DNA of 64,000 bases from assembly GCA_017390475.1 (NCBI GenBank), contig JAFPBO010000013.1, forward strand, positions 186,001 to 250,000. The letters are read 5' to 3'. How positions within the stretch are numbered: the first letter of the stretch is position 1; every line of letters starts with the position of its first letter. Shown piece by piece: positions 28,303-37,389 of this stretch. The notes under the pieces are model-generated. The model searched no databases. It was not told the origin of the DNA and was given only the letters and a program-made list of their open reading frames with translations. This DNA is from Loktanella sp. Lineage in GTDB: Bacteria > Pseudomonadota > Alphaproteobacteria > Rhodobacterales > Rhodobacteraceae. A program made the position numbers and the translations under genes.

Positions 28303-28860
28303 CTAAAGGTCCGACATCAGCACAAAGTCGCCTGCGCCGCGTCGGATCAGATTGAATGTCTGATTTCCCCTGTCCGTATCATCGCCGGAAACATTCAGAT
28401 TTGCGAGAGATAAGCGCAGGTTCTCTCTGATTTCGTCGGAATTGCCGTTATCTGCTGCAAATGCGCGACGGAAAACTTCGCTCGCTTCGGCGACCAGACC
28501 TTTTTCCATCAGAACCACACCCAGATTGTTCCAGGCGGGCGGAAAGGTTGGGTCGTCCTGCACCGCGCGCCGCAGCCATGTTTCCGCCTGCCCAAGACGG
28601 CCCAGATTCAGGTTGGCCGATCCGATGGCCGACATCGTATCCACATTCAGCCCCTGCTGGGCCGCCGCGCGGTGATAGGCCCGCAACGCCAGATCATATT
28701 CGCCCGCCTCCATCATACGATGCCCCACGGTCAGCCCGTCAAGATTGCTCATCCCCGCAACCCCCGGCGCAAAGGGCCCGCCCTGCGACCGGTTCAGGTT
28801 ACCAGAGCCACAAGCGACGAGCGCCATCAAGATCAGCGCGACAAGGCCGGGTCTGATCAT
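28303..28860 (-). CDS. Second TPR lipoprotein of the tad locus
   Basis: The 185-residue product has a lipoprotein signal with lipobox ALVAC (Cys about residue 17). Three TPR-like units follow (GHRMMEAGEYDLALRAYHRA, SANLNLGRLGQAETWLRRAV, NNLGVVLMEKGLVAEASEVF). The start ATG at 28860 gives MIRPGLVALILMALVACGS; the longer frame to 28893 has no supported start. It is seven bases after tadC and 27 before the other TPR lipoprotein. Paired TPR genes at this place occur in other Rhodobacterales tad loci; one probably serves as TadD. Confidence 0.85.
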   Translation of the reverse strand: MIRPGLVALILMALVACGSGNLNRSQGGPFAPGVAGMSNLDGLTVGHRMMEAGEYDLALRAYHRAAAQQGLNVDTMSAIGSANLNLGRLGQAETWLRRAVQDDPTFPPAWNNLGVVLMEKGLVAEASEVFRRAFAADNGNSDEIRENLRLSLANLNVSGDDTDRGNQTFNLIRRGAGDFVLMSDL

Positions 28861-28867
28861 CGCAATC

Positions 28868-29830
28868 CTATCCGAGGTTCTGTGTAATGGCATAGACCGA
28901 CGGCCCGATCAGGATCGCCATCAGCGGTGGCACGGTCAGCATCATCGTGGCCAGTGTCATCTTGGTCGGCAATTTATTGGCAGCCTCTTCTGCGCGCATC
29001 ACGCGCTTGTCGCGCATTTCTGACGCATAGACGCGCAGGGCGTCCGAAATCGATGTGCCGAACTGCGCCGATTGCACCATCACTGTCACAAAACTGGAAA
29101 TATCAGGCACACCGCAACGTTCCGCCATATCTTTCAACACGGCGGATTTTTCTTTGCCCGCCTTGCTTTCCTGACTGACGATGGCAAATTCCTCTGCCAG
29201 TTCGGGAAAGCCCATGCGCAGTTCGTTCGCGACGCGCATGATCGATTGATCCAGTGATTGCCCGGCCTCAACGCAGACCAGCATCAGGTCCAGCGCATCG
29301 GGAAAAGCATTGGTGATGGCCTGTTTGCGTAGCGCCTGACGGCGGGTGACCCAATATTTCGGGAACATGTAGCCGATCCCGCCCGGAATCGCGATCATCA
29401 TGATCAGACTTTGGGTATCAACCACACGCTGCGACAATTCGAACATCGCATAGGTGGCACCGGCCAGCAGACCGCCAATCCCCAATACGAATTGTGCAAA
29501 GTTATAAATCCGCACCGCAGTCTTGCTGCGATATCCGGCCTGCACCAGCTTCAGCTTGACGGCCGAAAATTCATCCGCGTTCTGCGGTTCCAGAAAGGTG
29601 GCATATTTTTCCAGCTTGTCGCGGTTCGATGCAACGCGCAGCTTTTCGTCCTTCTTTGCCTTTGGCGCGGCCTGCCGTGCGCTGGCGGCCAGCCGGTCAA
29701 GCGGGTCTTCGGCGCGTTTCAGCAGCATCGGCAGGGCCAGCAGGATAAGAAAGACACCCAAGAGGCCGATGGCAATCACCGGGCCGAACGGGCCAAGCAG
29801 GGTCGTCAATGCGGTCTGGATATGGTCCAT
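28868..29830 (-). CDS. tadC: Flp pilus inner-membrane protein TadC
   Basis: TadC belongs to the GspF/T2SF family and with TadB forms the inner-membrane platform on which the TadA ATPase acts. The 320-residue product has an N-terminal membrane helix (about 13-33), a T2SF cytosolic domain (FPDALDLMLVCVEAGQSLDQ, VQSAQFGTSISDALRVYA) and C-terminal helices. ATG 29830 (MDHIQTALTTLL) is used because AAAGGA lies just upstream; a TTG at 29845 would overlap that site. It follows tadB by 11 bases. Confidence 0.94.
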   Translation of the reverse strand: MDHIQTALTTLLGPFGPVIAIGLLGVFLILLALPMLLKRAEDPLDRLAASARQAAPKAKKDEKLRVASNRDKLEKYATFLEPQNADEFSAVKLKLVQAGYRSKTAVRIYNFAQFVLGIGGLLAGATYAMFELSQRVVDTQSLIMMIAIPGGIGYMFPKYWVTRRQALRKQAITNAFPDALDLMLVCVEAGQSLDQSIMRVANELRMGFPELAEEFAIVSQESKAGKEKSAVLKDMAERCGVPDISSFVTVMVQSAQFGTSISDALRVYASEMRDKRVMRAEEAANKLPTKMTLATMMLTVPPLMAILIGPSVYAITQNLG

Positions 29831-29841
29831 GCGGTGTCCTT

Positions 29842-30807
29842 TCAAACCTTGATATCAACCAGCGCGCGCATCACGATCAGATTCAGCACCAGAAAGCCCG
29901 CGACAACAAAACATGCAGGGATGAACAGCGGGCTTTCCATGACGCCGTCAAAGTAATTGGGCTGCACCAGATTGATGCCGATCAGCGCGACGAACGGAAA
30001 GGCTGACAGCAGATTGCCTGACCATTTCGCCTCGGCGGTGATGGCATTCACCCTGCGGAACAGACGGAACCGGGCCCGGATCACCTTGGCCAATCCGTCC
30101 AGGATTTCGGCCAGATTGCCGCCCGATGATTGCTGGATCGTCACCGCCACCGCCAGAAACCGCAGATCCTGATTGTCCAGCCGTTCCGCCATCGCCTTGA
30201 GCGTTTCACCCATATCGCGGCCATAAGCGACCTCGTCCGAGACGATGCCCATTTCGGTGCCCAGCGGGTCCGCGACTTCGCGGGCGACGATATTGATGGC
30301 GTTGGAAAAAGCATGCCCGACCCGCAACGACCGGACCATCAATTCCACCGCATCCGGCAATTGTTCACTGATCAGATTCACCCGTTTCCTGGCTTTGCTG
30401 CTGATCCAGACATAAACCCCGCCAACGCCCATCAAGACACCGACTAGCGCGCGGATCGTCGCAGCAACCTCTGTGAACAGCGTCAGCAACACGAATGCGA
30501 CCGCACTGACGATGACCATCAGCATGACGATCTGCATCGGTGAAAAGGCGATATTCGCCTTTTGCGCTTTGGTCGCCAGCAGGGAATAGATCGGGATGCT
30601 TTGCGATTGCATATGCTGTGTCATCTCCTTGCGGAGCTGATCCAGAACCTGTTCGCGGGTCCCGCCCTTGTCGAGCATTTCCAGACGGCGGTTCACCTTG
30701 CCATTCATGCTGATCGACTTGCCGAAAATCACCAGATAGGCGCCCTGAACCAGCACCAGCACCGCCACAAAAATCAGCACATAAATGAAAGGTTCGACAG
30801 AAATCAT
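29842..30807 (-). CDS. tadB: Flp pilus inner-membrane protein TadB
   Basis: TadB is the partner platform protein of TadC in the Flp pilus machine. The 321-residue product has an N-terminal helix (about 7-26, FIYVLIFVAVLVLVQGAYLV) and a paired helix region near residues 85-130. The T2SF domain follows (LPDAVELMVRSLRVGHAFS, TIQQSSGGNLAEILDGLA), with closing C-terminal helices. It starts five bases after cpaF and is followed by tadC. Length and topology are normal. Confidence 0.94.
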   Translation of the reverse strand: MISVEPFIYVLIFVAVLVLVQGAYLVIFGKSISMNGKVNRRLEMLDKGGTREQVLDQLRKEMTQHMQSQSIPIYSLLATKAQKANIAFSPMQIVMLMVIVSAVAFVLLTLFTEVAATIRALVGVLMGVGGVYVWISSKARKRVNLISEQLPDAVELMVRSLRVGHAFSNAINIVAREVADPLGTEMGIVSDEVAYGRDMGETLKAMAERLDNQDLRFLAVAVTIQQSSGGNLAEILDGLAKVIRARFRLFRRVNAITAEAKWSGNLLSAFPFVALIGINLVQPNYFDGVMESPLFIPACFVVAGFLVLNLIVMRALVDIKV

Positions 30808-30812
30808 GACAT

Positions 30813-32258
30813 TTACTCTGCTACCATCGGTTCAAAGATCGCGCCGGGCAAATCATAACCCCACAGTTTGAACCGTTCGGAAAAGTGGCTGCGCACGCCG
30901 GTGGCGGTGAAATGGCCGATGATCTTGTTGTCCGGCGTCAGGCCGACGCGCTGATAGCGAAAGATTTCCTGCATCGAAATCACATCGCCTTCCATGCCGG
31001 TGATTTCGGTGATCGAGGTCATCCGCCGCGACCCGTCCTGCAGGCGCGACACCTGCACGATCAGGTTCACAGCCGAGGCGATCTGGCTGCGCATCGCCTT
31101 GATCGGCATGTCGATACCGGCCATGGCGATCATGTTTTCCAGACGGCTGATCCCGTCGCGGGCAGAGTTGGCGTGGATCGTCGTCATGGACCCATCATGA
31201 CCCGTGTTCATCGCCTGCAACATGTCGATCACTTCTTCTCCACGGGTTTCACCGACGATAATCCGGTCAGGCCGCATCCGCAGGGCGTTTTTCAGACAAT
31301 CCCGCTGGCTGACGCCGCCCTTGCCTTCGACATTGGGCGGACGGCTTTCCATGCGGCCGACACGTGTCTGTTGCAGCTGCAATTCAGCAGTGTCTTCGAT
31401 CGTCAGAATACGTTCGCTGTCATCAATGAAACCTGACAAGGCGTTCAGCGTCGTGGTCTTGCCCGATCCGGTACCGCCGGACACGATGACATTCAGCCGC
31501 GTTGATACCGCCGTTTGCAGATAGGCGGCCATTTCTTCGCTGAAAGCGCCGAAATTGACCAGATCATCAATGCTCAGCTTGTCTTTCTTGAATTTACGGA
31601 TCGACACCAGCGATCCGTCCACGGCGACAGGCGGCACCATCGCGTTGAAACGGGACCCGTCTGCAAGGCGCGCGTCAACATAGGGGTTGCTTTCGTCCAC
31701 ACGCCGACCGACGGCGGATACGATCTTGTCGATGATCCGCAACAGGTGCCGTTCATCCTTGAACCGGATATCGGTCAGTTCCAGCCTGCCATTGCGTTCA
31801 ACAAAAATCTGATACGGACCATTGACCAGAATGTCGTTGACGGTGTCATCCTTTAGCAAGGTTTCCAGCGGACCAAGGCCGGTCACTTCGAAAAACAGGT
31901 CCTGGGTCAGGGTCTGACGTTCTTCGCGGTTCAGCACGATCCCCATGTCTTCCAGGGTTTCGTTTGCAATCGCGTTGATTTCGGTGCGCAGATCCTGTTC
32001 GGTCGCCGTTTCCAGTGCCGCCAGATTAAGGTTTTCCAACAGCGCCTTGTGCAGGTCCAGCTTGATGTCCTGCAACCGGTCCTTGCGACGTTTGTCCTTT
32101 TCGGCGAGGCCAAGATCGGCAACCCTTTTCGCTGGTAGGTTTTTCATCAGCGACTGGCGCGCCGGATCAACGCTCGTAGCGTCGTCGGGATTGCGCGGTG
32201 TGACCGGGCGGGCACCGGGGGCCGCAGCGACATTCGGCTTTTTATACTTTGAAAACAT
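30813..32258 (-). CDS. cpaF: Flp pilus assembly ATPase CpaF/TadA
   Basis: CpaF/TadA is the hexameric secretion ATPase that powers Flp pilus assembly. The 481-residue product has an N-terminal adaptor region, then [20 protein letters not shown]. Walker A is [14 protein letters not shown]; an Asp box ([12 protein letters not shown]) and Walker B-like motif with [17 protein letters not shown] follow, as does the His box [17 protein letters not shown]. It lies between cpaE and tadB in the same transcript. All ATPase motifs look intact. Confidence 0.96.
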   Translation of the reverse strand: MFSKYKKPNVAAAPGARPVTPRNPDDATSVDPARQSLMKNLPAKRVADLGLAEKDKRRKDRLQDIKLDLHKALLENLNLAALETATEQDLRTEINAIANETLEDMGIVLNREERQTLTQDLFFEVTGLGPLETLLKDDTVNDILVNGPYQIFVERNGRLELTDIRFKDERHLLRIIDKIVSAVGRRVDESNPYVDARLADGSRFNAMVPPVAVDGSLVSIRKFKKDKLSIDDLVNFGAFSEEMAAYLQTAVSTRLNVIVSGGTGSGKTTTLNALSGFIDDSERILTIEDTAELQLQQTRVGRMESRPPNVEGKGGVSQRDCLKNALRMRPDRIIVGETRGEEVIDMLQAMNTGHDGSMTTIHANSARDGISRLENMIAMAGIDMPIKAMRSQIASAVNLIVQVSRLQDGSRRMTSITEITGMEGDVISMQEIFRYQRVGLTPDNKIIGHFTATGVRSHFSERFKLWGYDLPGAIFEPMVAE

Positions 32259-32270
32259 TACTTAGCCTTT

Positions 32271-33515
32271 TTACATACTAATCTCGGCAGCCGCGTTGAC
32301 ATTGACGTCATGAACCGATCTGGCCAGCTTGTAGATTTCCTTGCGCAACGGGTTCTTGGCGCTGCGTTCCGCAAGCGGTGATCCGTGGTCGGCACTTTGC
32401 AACACAGCTTTGCCGCCATCGGGCAGCAAGACATCGATGGCGATGCCAAGGCTTTCCGCCAGACGCTTGACCCGGCTTTTCCCGTTCAGATCGGTAAATC
32501 CGGGTGCCCGGTTCAGGATGAACCTGATCTTTGAAAATGGCAGGTCTTCGGATTGCAGCGCGCGTTTCAGCCGCAGTGTATTCTGCGCAGATCGCATTTC
32601 CAGTTCGATCAAAGCAAAATAGATATGCGCCGCTTCCAGCACGGTCTGGGTCCATTCGACGACGGTGGACGGCATGTCGATCACGACATAGTCGAAATTG
32701 ACCCGCGCGATTTCGATGATCCGGATGATATCGGCGGCGGTCAGCAGATCCAGCGGAATCATATCCGTCGGCGATGTCAGCACATGCAATTTGTCGCCAT
32801 AGGTCAGCAGGGCCTGCATGAAACTATCGCCATCCATCGCCGCCGTGTCGCTAAGCAGTTCCAGCACTGACTCCCGGCGCGGCAGATCAAGATAGGTGGC
32901 TGCGGTCCCAAACTGAAGGTCAAGATCAATCAGGCAAACCTTGGGCGGATCATGCGGGTCGATATTGGCCAGTTCCCAGGCCAGATTGACCGCCATCACC
33001 GTCGCCCCGGTGCCGCCAGCCAGCCCATGTACCGGAATGACGACGCCGGATTTATCGCCCGCCGCCTTGATCACTGTCATACTGGGCGCGGCTGCCGCCA
33101 CAGCGCCCTGGGTCAATACCCGTTCAATCGCACGGGCCAGTTCGCTCTCTGGGAGCGGGTAAGGCACGAATTCATCACCACCTGCGCGTAACAATCTGTG
33201 CAAGGCACCGGGGCTAAGATCCTCGGCAATCAGGATGACCTTGATCCGGGCCGCTTTGGCCATCGCGACAATTTGTTCGATCTGGTCAAGGTTGTCTTCA
33301 TCCAGCGAATCCATCGCAATTGTGATAAATTGCAGGGACGCAGCCTCTGGCTGCCCCAGAAAAACAACAGCATCGTCAAAGCCAAGATCGCCCCAGGCAT
33401 CCCCCAAAGCTGATTCCATATCTTCGATCAGCAGGTCGAAAATCTGCACATCGCGGCTGATTGTGCAGGCAACGATTGGCGGTTGGTCGTGTTGAACGAC
33501 GGGGCCGGTGTTCAT
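32271..33515 (-). CDS. cpaE: Flp pilus localisation protein CpaE/TadZ
   Basis: CpaE/TadZ proteins pair a receiver-like N-terminal domain with a MinD/ParA-like ATPase domain and place the pilus machine at the cell pole. The 414-residue product has a receiver-like first half (DDAVVFLGQPEAASLQF, IKVILIAEDLSPGALHRLL). The second half has a deviant P-loop GLAGGTGATVMAVNLA and the ParA Asp segment LIDLDLQFG. The P-loop lacks the usual lysines, so ATP hydrolysis may be lost. ATG 33515 (MNTGPVVQHDQPP) is used. Confidence 0.9.
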   Translation of the reverse strand: MNTGPVVQHDQPPIVACTISRDVQIFDLLIEDMESALGDAWGDLGFDDAVVFLGQPEAASLQFITIAMDSLDEDNLDQIEQIVAMAKAARIKVILIAEDLSPGALHRLLRAGGDEFVPYPLPESELARAIERVLTQGAVAAAAPSMTVIKAAGDKSGVVIPVHGLAGGTGATVMAVNLAWELANIDPHDPPKVCLIDLDLQFGTAATYLDLPRRESVLELLSDTAAMDGDSFMQALLTYGDKLHVLTSPTDMIPLDLLTAADIIRIIEIARVNFDYVVIDMPSTVVEWTQTVLEAAHIYFALIELEMRSAQNTLRLKRALQSEDLPFSKIRFILNRAPGFTDLNGKSRVKRLAESLGIAIDVLLPDGGKAVLQSADHGSPLAERSAKNPLRKEIYKLARSVHDVNVNAAAEISM

Positions 33516-33667
33516 AGGTTTAGTCCCTAACGCGTCTTGTCCCACTTACTCTAGTCACTGTCTTGCATCTGCGGCCTGCTACCGTTTCCGCTATCGGCTC
33601 GCCCCGCCCAGTCTAGGCACAATCACGACCAATATGAGGCCAACACCGTACGATTGTCTGGCAATCT

Positions 33668-33685
33668 ATAACAAACGTTTGTTAT
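33668..33685. promoter_or_regulatory. Perfect 18-bp palindrome, possible operator
   Basis: ATAACAAAC is followed directly by its reverse complement GTTTGTTAT. It lies in the 222-base gap between the OmpA-like lipoprotein gene and cpaE, 152 bases upstream of the cpaE start. The length, AT-rich arms and lack of a loop suit a protein-binding site rather than an RNA hairpin. The regulator is unknown. Confidence 0.55.
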
Positions 33686-33737
33686 TCCGGGCATTGGTGT
33701 TTGAAACGCTGCCTGTCATGCCCTGCGCCCAAATGGT

Positions 33738-34361
33738 TTATTCCCCGATCCCTGAGGTCAATGTCGGCCGGGCCACCACGGTGCGTGGCGCTGCGCTGGC
33801 AATATACTCGCGAAAGATGACTTCAGCATATTTTCCGTTCAGCAGCATTGGATTGTTCTCTACAAAACCAGATACTTCTGTCACCGTGCGCCGGTTGCGC
33901 CGTTCCGGCTCTGGCGTTGGGATCAAGGGTTGGGTCTGACCAAGAGAGACGACAGCCTCCAACCGGCTACGGCTGATCCCTTGTGCCGTCAGAAAAGCGA
34001 CCGCCGCTTGTGCGCGGCGCAGCCCCAGATCGCGGTTGTAGGCCTCGCTGCCGACCAGATCTGTATGGCCGAAAACCCGGAACCGCACCTCTGGAAATTG
34101 TTTGATCCAGTCCGCCTGCTGGCGCAATGTCGCCTGTGCCTGCGCATCCAGAACGGCTGAATCGAATTCAAAATTGATTGTCGAATCAACCTCGGATGCA
34201 AAACGCCGGGCCAGATCAATGGTGTAATTTTGCGGTGACGAATGGACCAACATGTTATTCATGGTGGCATTGCCAAAATTGCCTTGATCCAACTCTGCCC
34301 CGGCTTCGGGACCGCAGGCCGCAAGAGTCGCGCAAAGCACGATTACCAGAGGAAATTTCAT
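33738..34361 (-). CDS. OmpA-family lipoprotein of the tad locus
   Basis: The 207-residue product has a lipoprotein signal (MKFPLVIVLCATLAACG; Cys about residue 16). A C-terminal OmpA-like peptidoglycan-binding domain (about 60-165) is recognised by FEFDSAVLDAQAQATLR, VRFRVFGHTDLVGSEAYN, GLRRAQAAVAFLTAQG and the Arg-rich RRNRRTVTE. A 40-residue extension follows. It is encoded between cpaC and cpaE, so it may anchor the secretin or pilus base to peptidoglycan (inference). ATG 34361 gives the signal peptide; the longer frame does not. Confidence 0.9.
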   Translation of the reverse strand: MKFPLVIVLCATLAACGPEAGAELDQGNFGNATMNNMLVHSSPQNYTIDLARRFASEVDSTINFEFDSAVLDAQAQATLRQQADWIKQFPEVRFRVFGHTDLVGSEAYNRDLGLRRAQAAVAFLTAQGISRSRLEAVVSLGQTQPLIPTPEPERRNRRTVTEVSGFVENNPMLLNGKYAEVIFREYIASAAPRTVVARPTLTSGIGE

Positions 34362-34377
34362 GGTCGCTGGCCCTCGC

Positions 34378-35808
34378 TCACTCATCCATCACATAACCAT
34401 AGGACCCACCGAAATCCTGCCGCGCGACCTCACCGGCACCACCGCGTGTTGGCGCACCGCTTGCCGCGACGCGGCCAAACAGAAACAGATCAGCTTCGGT
34501 CGGCGGACGTACCCGGTCTGTCGGCAAGGCAAGCGCGGTACCACGGGTCGGCGACACCAAATGTGGCGTGACGATGATGACCAATTCGGTCTGGCGGCGC
34601 GAATATTCAGCCGATCGGAACAAGGCCCCCAGGATCGGCACATCGCCGATCCACGGCACCTGACCGGTCAGATTGGTGAAATCATCCGACAGCAGCCCGG
34701 CAATCGCAAAGCTTTCGCCATCACGCATCTCGACAGTTGTCGAGGTTTCCCGCCGGCTGAACGCATTGACCTGAAATCCGTTCGCAGTGATGCTGTTATT
34801 CACATCAATCGCCGACACGGCGGCAATCAGTTCCAGATTGATGATATCACCATCCACCACGCGGGGGGTAAAGTTCAATTCCACCCCGAATGGTTTGTAT
34901 TCGATGGTGATGTTACCATCGGGCCCGGCAATCGGTACCGGATATTCGCCACCGGCCAGAAATGTTGCTTCCTGACCGCTCAGCGCGGTCAGATTTGGTT
35001 CGGCCAGGGACCTGACGACGCCGCGCGATTCCAATGCTTCCAGCAGGATACCAACCTCGACCCCGCCCGCGTTAAAGCCGAACAGGAACGCGCCACTGTT
35101 GGTATTGGCACCGGGCAGGGCATTGGCGATGGAATTGGCAACCCCGCCCTCTGCGATTGTGCTGTTCGAGCCGCCACGCACTGACCGGTTATTTTGCAGC
35201 GTCCCACCATTCAGCGCGAGTGACGACGACAATGCCTTGCTGACAGAACGTTGCATTTCCGCAAAACGGACTTTCAGCATCACCTGCTGCGTGCCGCCGA
35301 CGGACATCAGATTCGACACCCGGTCAGGCGCATAGCGCTGCGCCAGATCAAGCGCGCGATCCAGCCTTGCGGTGGAACTGACCGTGCCGGACAGCACGAT
35401 CCCGTCATTGGCGGTGCGCACTTCGATATTTTCGCCCGGCAAAATCTGGGTAAGGCGTTCTTTGAATTCGGCCATATCGGGGGTCACATGCACCTCGACA
35501 TTGGTGATCAACCGGCCGTCAGCGCCCAACAGGGTCAGCGTGGTGCGGCCCGGTTCCTTGCCCAGCACATAGATCGTGCGATCCGATAGCGAAGAGATAT
35601 CCGCAATGCCGGGGTTTGCGATGGACAATTCCGTAAACGGAACGTCGCTTTCCACCACCACGGCCCGGTTCATCGGCACATCCAGCGCACTTGATGCCGC
35701 GCCGCGCAAGACGCGCAAGGCGTCTGCGGATGCCACCACCGGTGCAAGCGTCGAGACAGACAATACCAATCCCACCAACGCAACTCTTAAAAATCTGTCA
35801 TAACTCAT
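34378..35808 (-). CDS. cpaC: Flp pilus outer-membrane secretin CpaC/RcpA
   Basis: CpaC is the secretin ring through which the Flp pilus leaves the cell. The 476-residue product has a signal peptide (VALVGLVLSVSTLAPVVASA). The N-terminal pilus-associated N domain (LDVPMNRAVVVESDVPFTEL) and a BON-like segment (VRTANDGIVLSGTVSS) follow. The secretin core has VGILLEALESRGVVRSLAEP, LNFTPRVVDGDIINLEL and the closing VPWIGDVPILGALFRS with ELVIIVTPHLV. ATG 35808 has GGAGGG upstream. It is separated from cpaB by 275 bases in which I see no gene. Confidence 0.95.
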   Translation of the reverse strand: MSYDRFLRVALVGLVLSVSTLAPVVASADALRVLRGAASSALDVPMNRAVVVESDVPFTELSIANPGIADISSLSDRTIYVLGKEPGRTTLTLLGADGRLITNVEVHVTPDMAEFKERLTQILPGENIEVRTANDGIVLSGTVSSTARLDRALDLAQRYAPDRVSNLMSVGGTQQVMLKVRFAEMQRSVSKALSSSLALNGGTLQNNRSVRGGSNSTIAEGGVANSIANALPGANTNSGAFLFGFNAGGVEVGILLEALESRGVVRSLAEPNLTALSGQEATFLAGGEYPVPIAGPDGNITIEYKPFGVELNFTPRVVDGDIINLELIAAVSAIDVNNSITANGFQVNAFSRRETSTTVEMRDGESFAIAGLLSDDFTNLTGQVPWIGDVPILGALFRSAEYSRRQTELVIIVTPHLVSPTRGTALALPTDRVRPPTEADLFLFGRVAASGAPTRGGAGEVARQDFGGSYGYVMDE

Positions 35809-36083
35809 GGTGACCTGCCCTCCGATCACACCGCATTTGTCGGGTCTTTCTGCCCTCACAGGGTCGATCATGCGCCAGTGCTTGCTTTATTACAATAATC
35901 AAGACGTTGCAGGGCATTTTGCATGGGGATATCCGGCAACACTTAGCGAAAACCCTTGGCTTTTCGGTAGTATCAGCTTCGGTACGTGGCGGATTTCGTC
36001 AAATCAACGCTGCGGACATCCGACAACCAGCGCCCGTATTGGCCAGTGATCCGGGGTCGACACGCGAATCGGGGCCGCGCCGT

Positions 36084-36917
36084 TTAGTCCGAACATTCCA
36101 CCTCGACCTCGGACCGGCTGGTGCCGCTGCGCTGCACCACAAAGCAGCGGCGCGGTTCTTCGACGGCAGGGGATTCTGGTGCCGGGGCTTCATCCTGTTC
36201 GCCGGTCAGGGCCGAATTGTCTACCGTGACCGGTCCGCTGACGCTCATGTCACCTGTCCCGACCAAGGCCAGCGTCAGCTGGCCGGAATTCTGCGCCTGG
36301 GTCAGCAAAGCCACCTCTTCCGGGGTGACCTGAACAATCACATTTTGCGGATCGCGCCCGCCGGTGTCACCGGTGATGGCGATGATCTGCAGACCGGATT
36401 TGATCAGATTTGTCACCTCGCGCCCGTCACGCAGCCGCCCTGTCCAGTAGACATCAATCCGGTCGTCCGGGCGCAATGTGCCGAAACCGGCTGCCATCCG
36501 GCCCTGCACGGGAAAGGCCCGGTATCCAGGTTCGACCAGCGCGGTCAGGCCACGGCTGACGCCGGGTTCAGTCACCTTGCTGGCCATGATGATTTCATTT
36601 TCCAGCATTGGCAGAACCACGATCCGCGGGACGTCAACGCCCATCGGAAACAGCTCTTCTTCGGTGGCATAGGATCCTTCGGGCAGGACGTCGCGGACAT
36701 AGGGGATCAGGCGCAGATCATCTTTGGTCAGTTGTTCACCATAGGTCAGCGGTCTGGCAACAGCGTAAACCTCGACCGTGACCGGTGCTGTGGCCGCAGC
36801 CTCGCGCGCCCGTTCAAGCGCGGCGGTCTGCGTATCCATATATTGGTTGACCATGTAAACGGCAAAGGCTGCAAGACCCATGCCAAGCAGCAAAACCAGA
36901 CCAAAAACAACACGCAT
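36084..36917 (-). CDS. cpaB: Flp pilus assembly protein CpaB/RcpC
   Basis: CpaB/RcpC is a periplasmic protein anchored in the inner membrane that supports the secretin. The 277-residue product has an N-terminal membrane helix (about 3-24, VVFGLVLLLGMGLAAFAVYM). A SAF domain follows (VYAVARPLTYGEQLTKDDLR), then the RcpC core (RAFPVQGRMAAGFGTLRPDD, RIDVYWTGR, NVIVQVTPEEVALLTQAQN). Its tail carries two Cys. It is upstream of cpaC and downstream of two pilin genes. Confidence 0.93.
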   Translation of the reverse strand: MRVVFGLVLLLGMGLAAFAVYMVNQYMDTQTAALERAREAAATAPVTVEVYAVARPLTYGEQLTKDDLRLIPYVRDVLPEGSYATEEELFPMGVDVPRIVVLPMLENEIIMASKVTEPGVSRGLTALVEPGYRAFPVQGRMAAGFGTLRPDDRIDVYWTGRLRDGREVTNLIKSGLQIIAITGDTGGRDPQNVIVQVTPEEVALLTQAQNSGQLTLALVGTGDMSVSGPVTVDNSALTGEQDEAPAPESPAVEEPRRCFVVQRSGTSRSEVEVECSD

Positions 36918-37060
36918 TCATTCATCCTCGACAGGCGGCAATGCCTTTGCCCTGTCTCGCATAAAATGAAGGTGAATTAAATTACAAAACAGTCCCGCCT
37001 GCGCTTGGGTCGGACATTCTGTCGGACGACCCGCGCTTTGACGGTCCGGTCGTGTCAGCA

Positions 37061-37231
37061 TTAGAACAGATCGGCGATGCCATCGGCAATCGCCTTTATG
37101 CGACCGTCCGCCACACCGCCAAAAATGTCCATGACAAGAAGCGCCAATGCGACAACGACTGCTGTCATGACAACCCATTCGACCGTCACCGCACCGGACT
37201 GATCTTTGTGAAAGCGTAGAAAGACGTGCAT
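37061..37231 (-). CDS. Second Flp/Fap-type pilin
   Basis: This 56-residue product starts MHVFLRFHKDQSG and continues AVTVEWVVMTAVVVALALLV, the class IVb pilin pattern. A short basic leader ends in Gly; the mature N-terminus AVTVEW has Glu at +5 and is followed by one hydrophobic helix. The C-terminus MDIFGGVADGRIKAIADG, then IADLF, is short. CpaA should cleave after Gly13. It lies 158 bases downstream of flp and 143 upstream of cpaB, on the same strand. It could be a minor pilin or a second major pilin. Confidence 0.85.
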   Translation of the reverse strand: MHVFLRFHKDQSGAVTVEWVVMTAVVVALALLVMDIFGGVADGRIKAIADGIADLF

Positions 37232-37350
37232 TCGTTAACCTTGTATTCGCGTTCGCATGATGAACGGCTGCAACAAAACCTTCTTGGCGAATGTCTCGTC
37301 TGGATGGAATGCGATGAAGATATGTCGCTGTTTCACTGTCCATCCGGGGG

Positions 37351-37377
37351 GCTGGCCGCACGTAGGGCACGGCCAGC
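37351..37377 (-). other. Hairpin between the two pilin genes
   Basis: GCTGGCCG (37351-37358) pairs with CGGCCAGC (37370-37377) across an 11-base loop. It lies 12 bases beyond the flp stop on the minus strand and has no following T-run. It could be an mRNA-stabilising or attenuating stem that keeps the flp message more abundant than the downstream tad message. This role is inference. Confidence 0.5.
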
Positions 37378-37389
37378 GAGCCGTGTATC

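Noticed and set aside
35807-36083. An open plus-strand frame in the gap between cpaC and cpaB
   Set aside because: No ribosome site, no recognisable similarity and a composition unlike the neighbours. I treat the 275-base gap as non-coding and see no clear promoter in it.
37232-37260. A TTAACC half-site upstream of the second pilin gene, considered as a CtrA site
   Set aside because: Only one half of the TTAA-N7-TTAA pattern is present, which is expected by chance.
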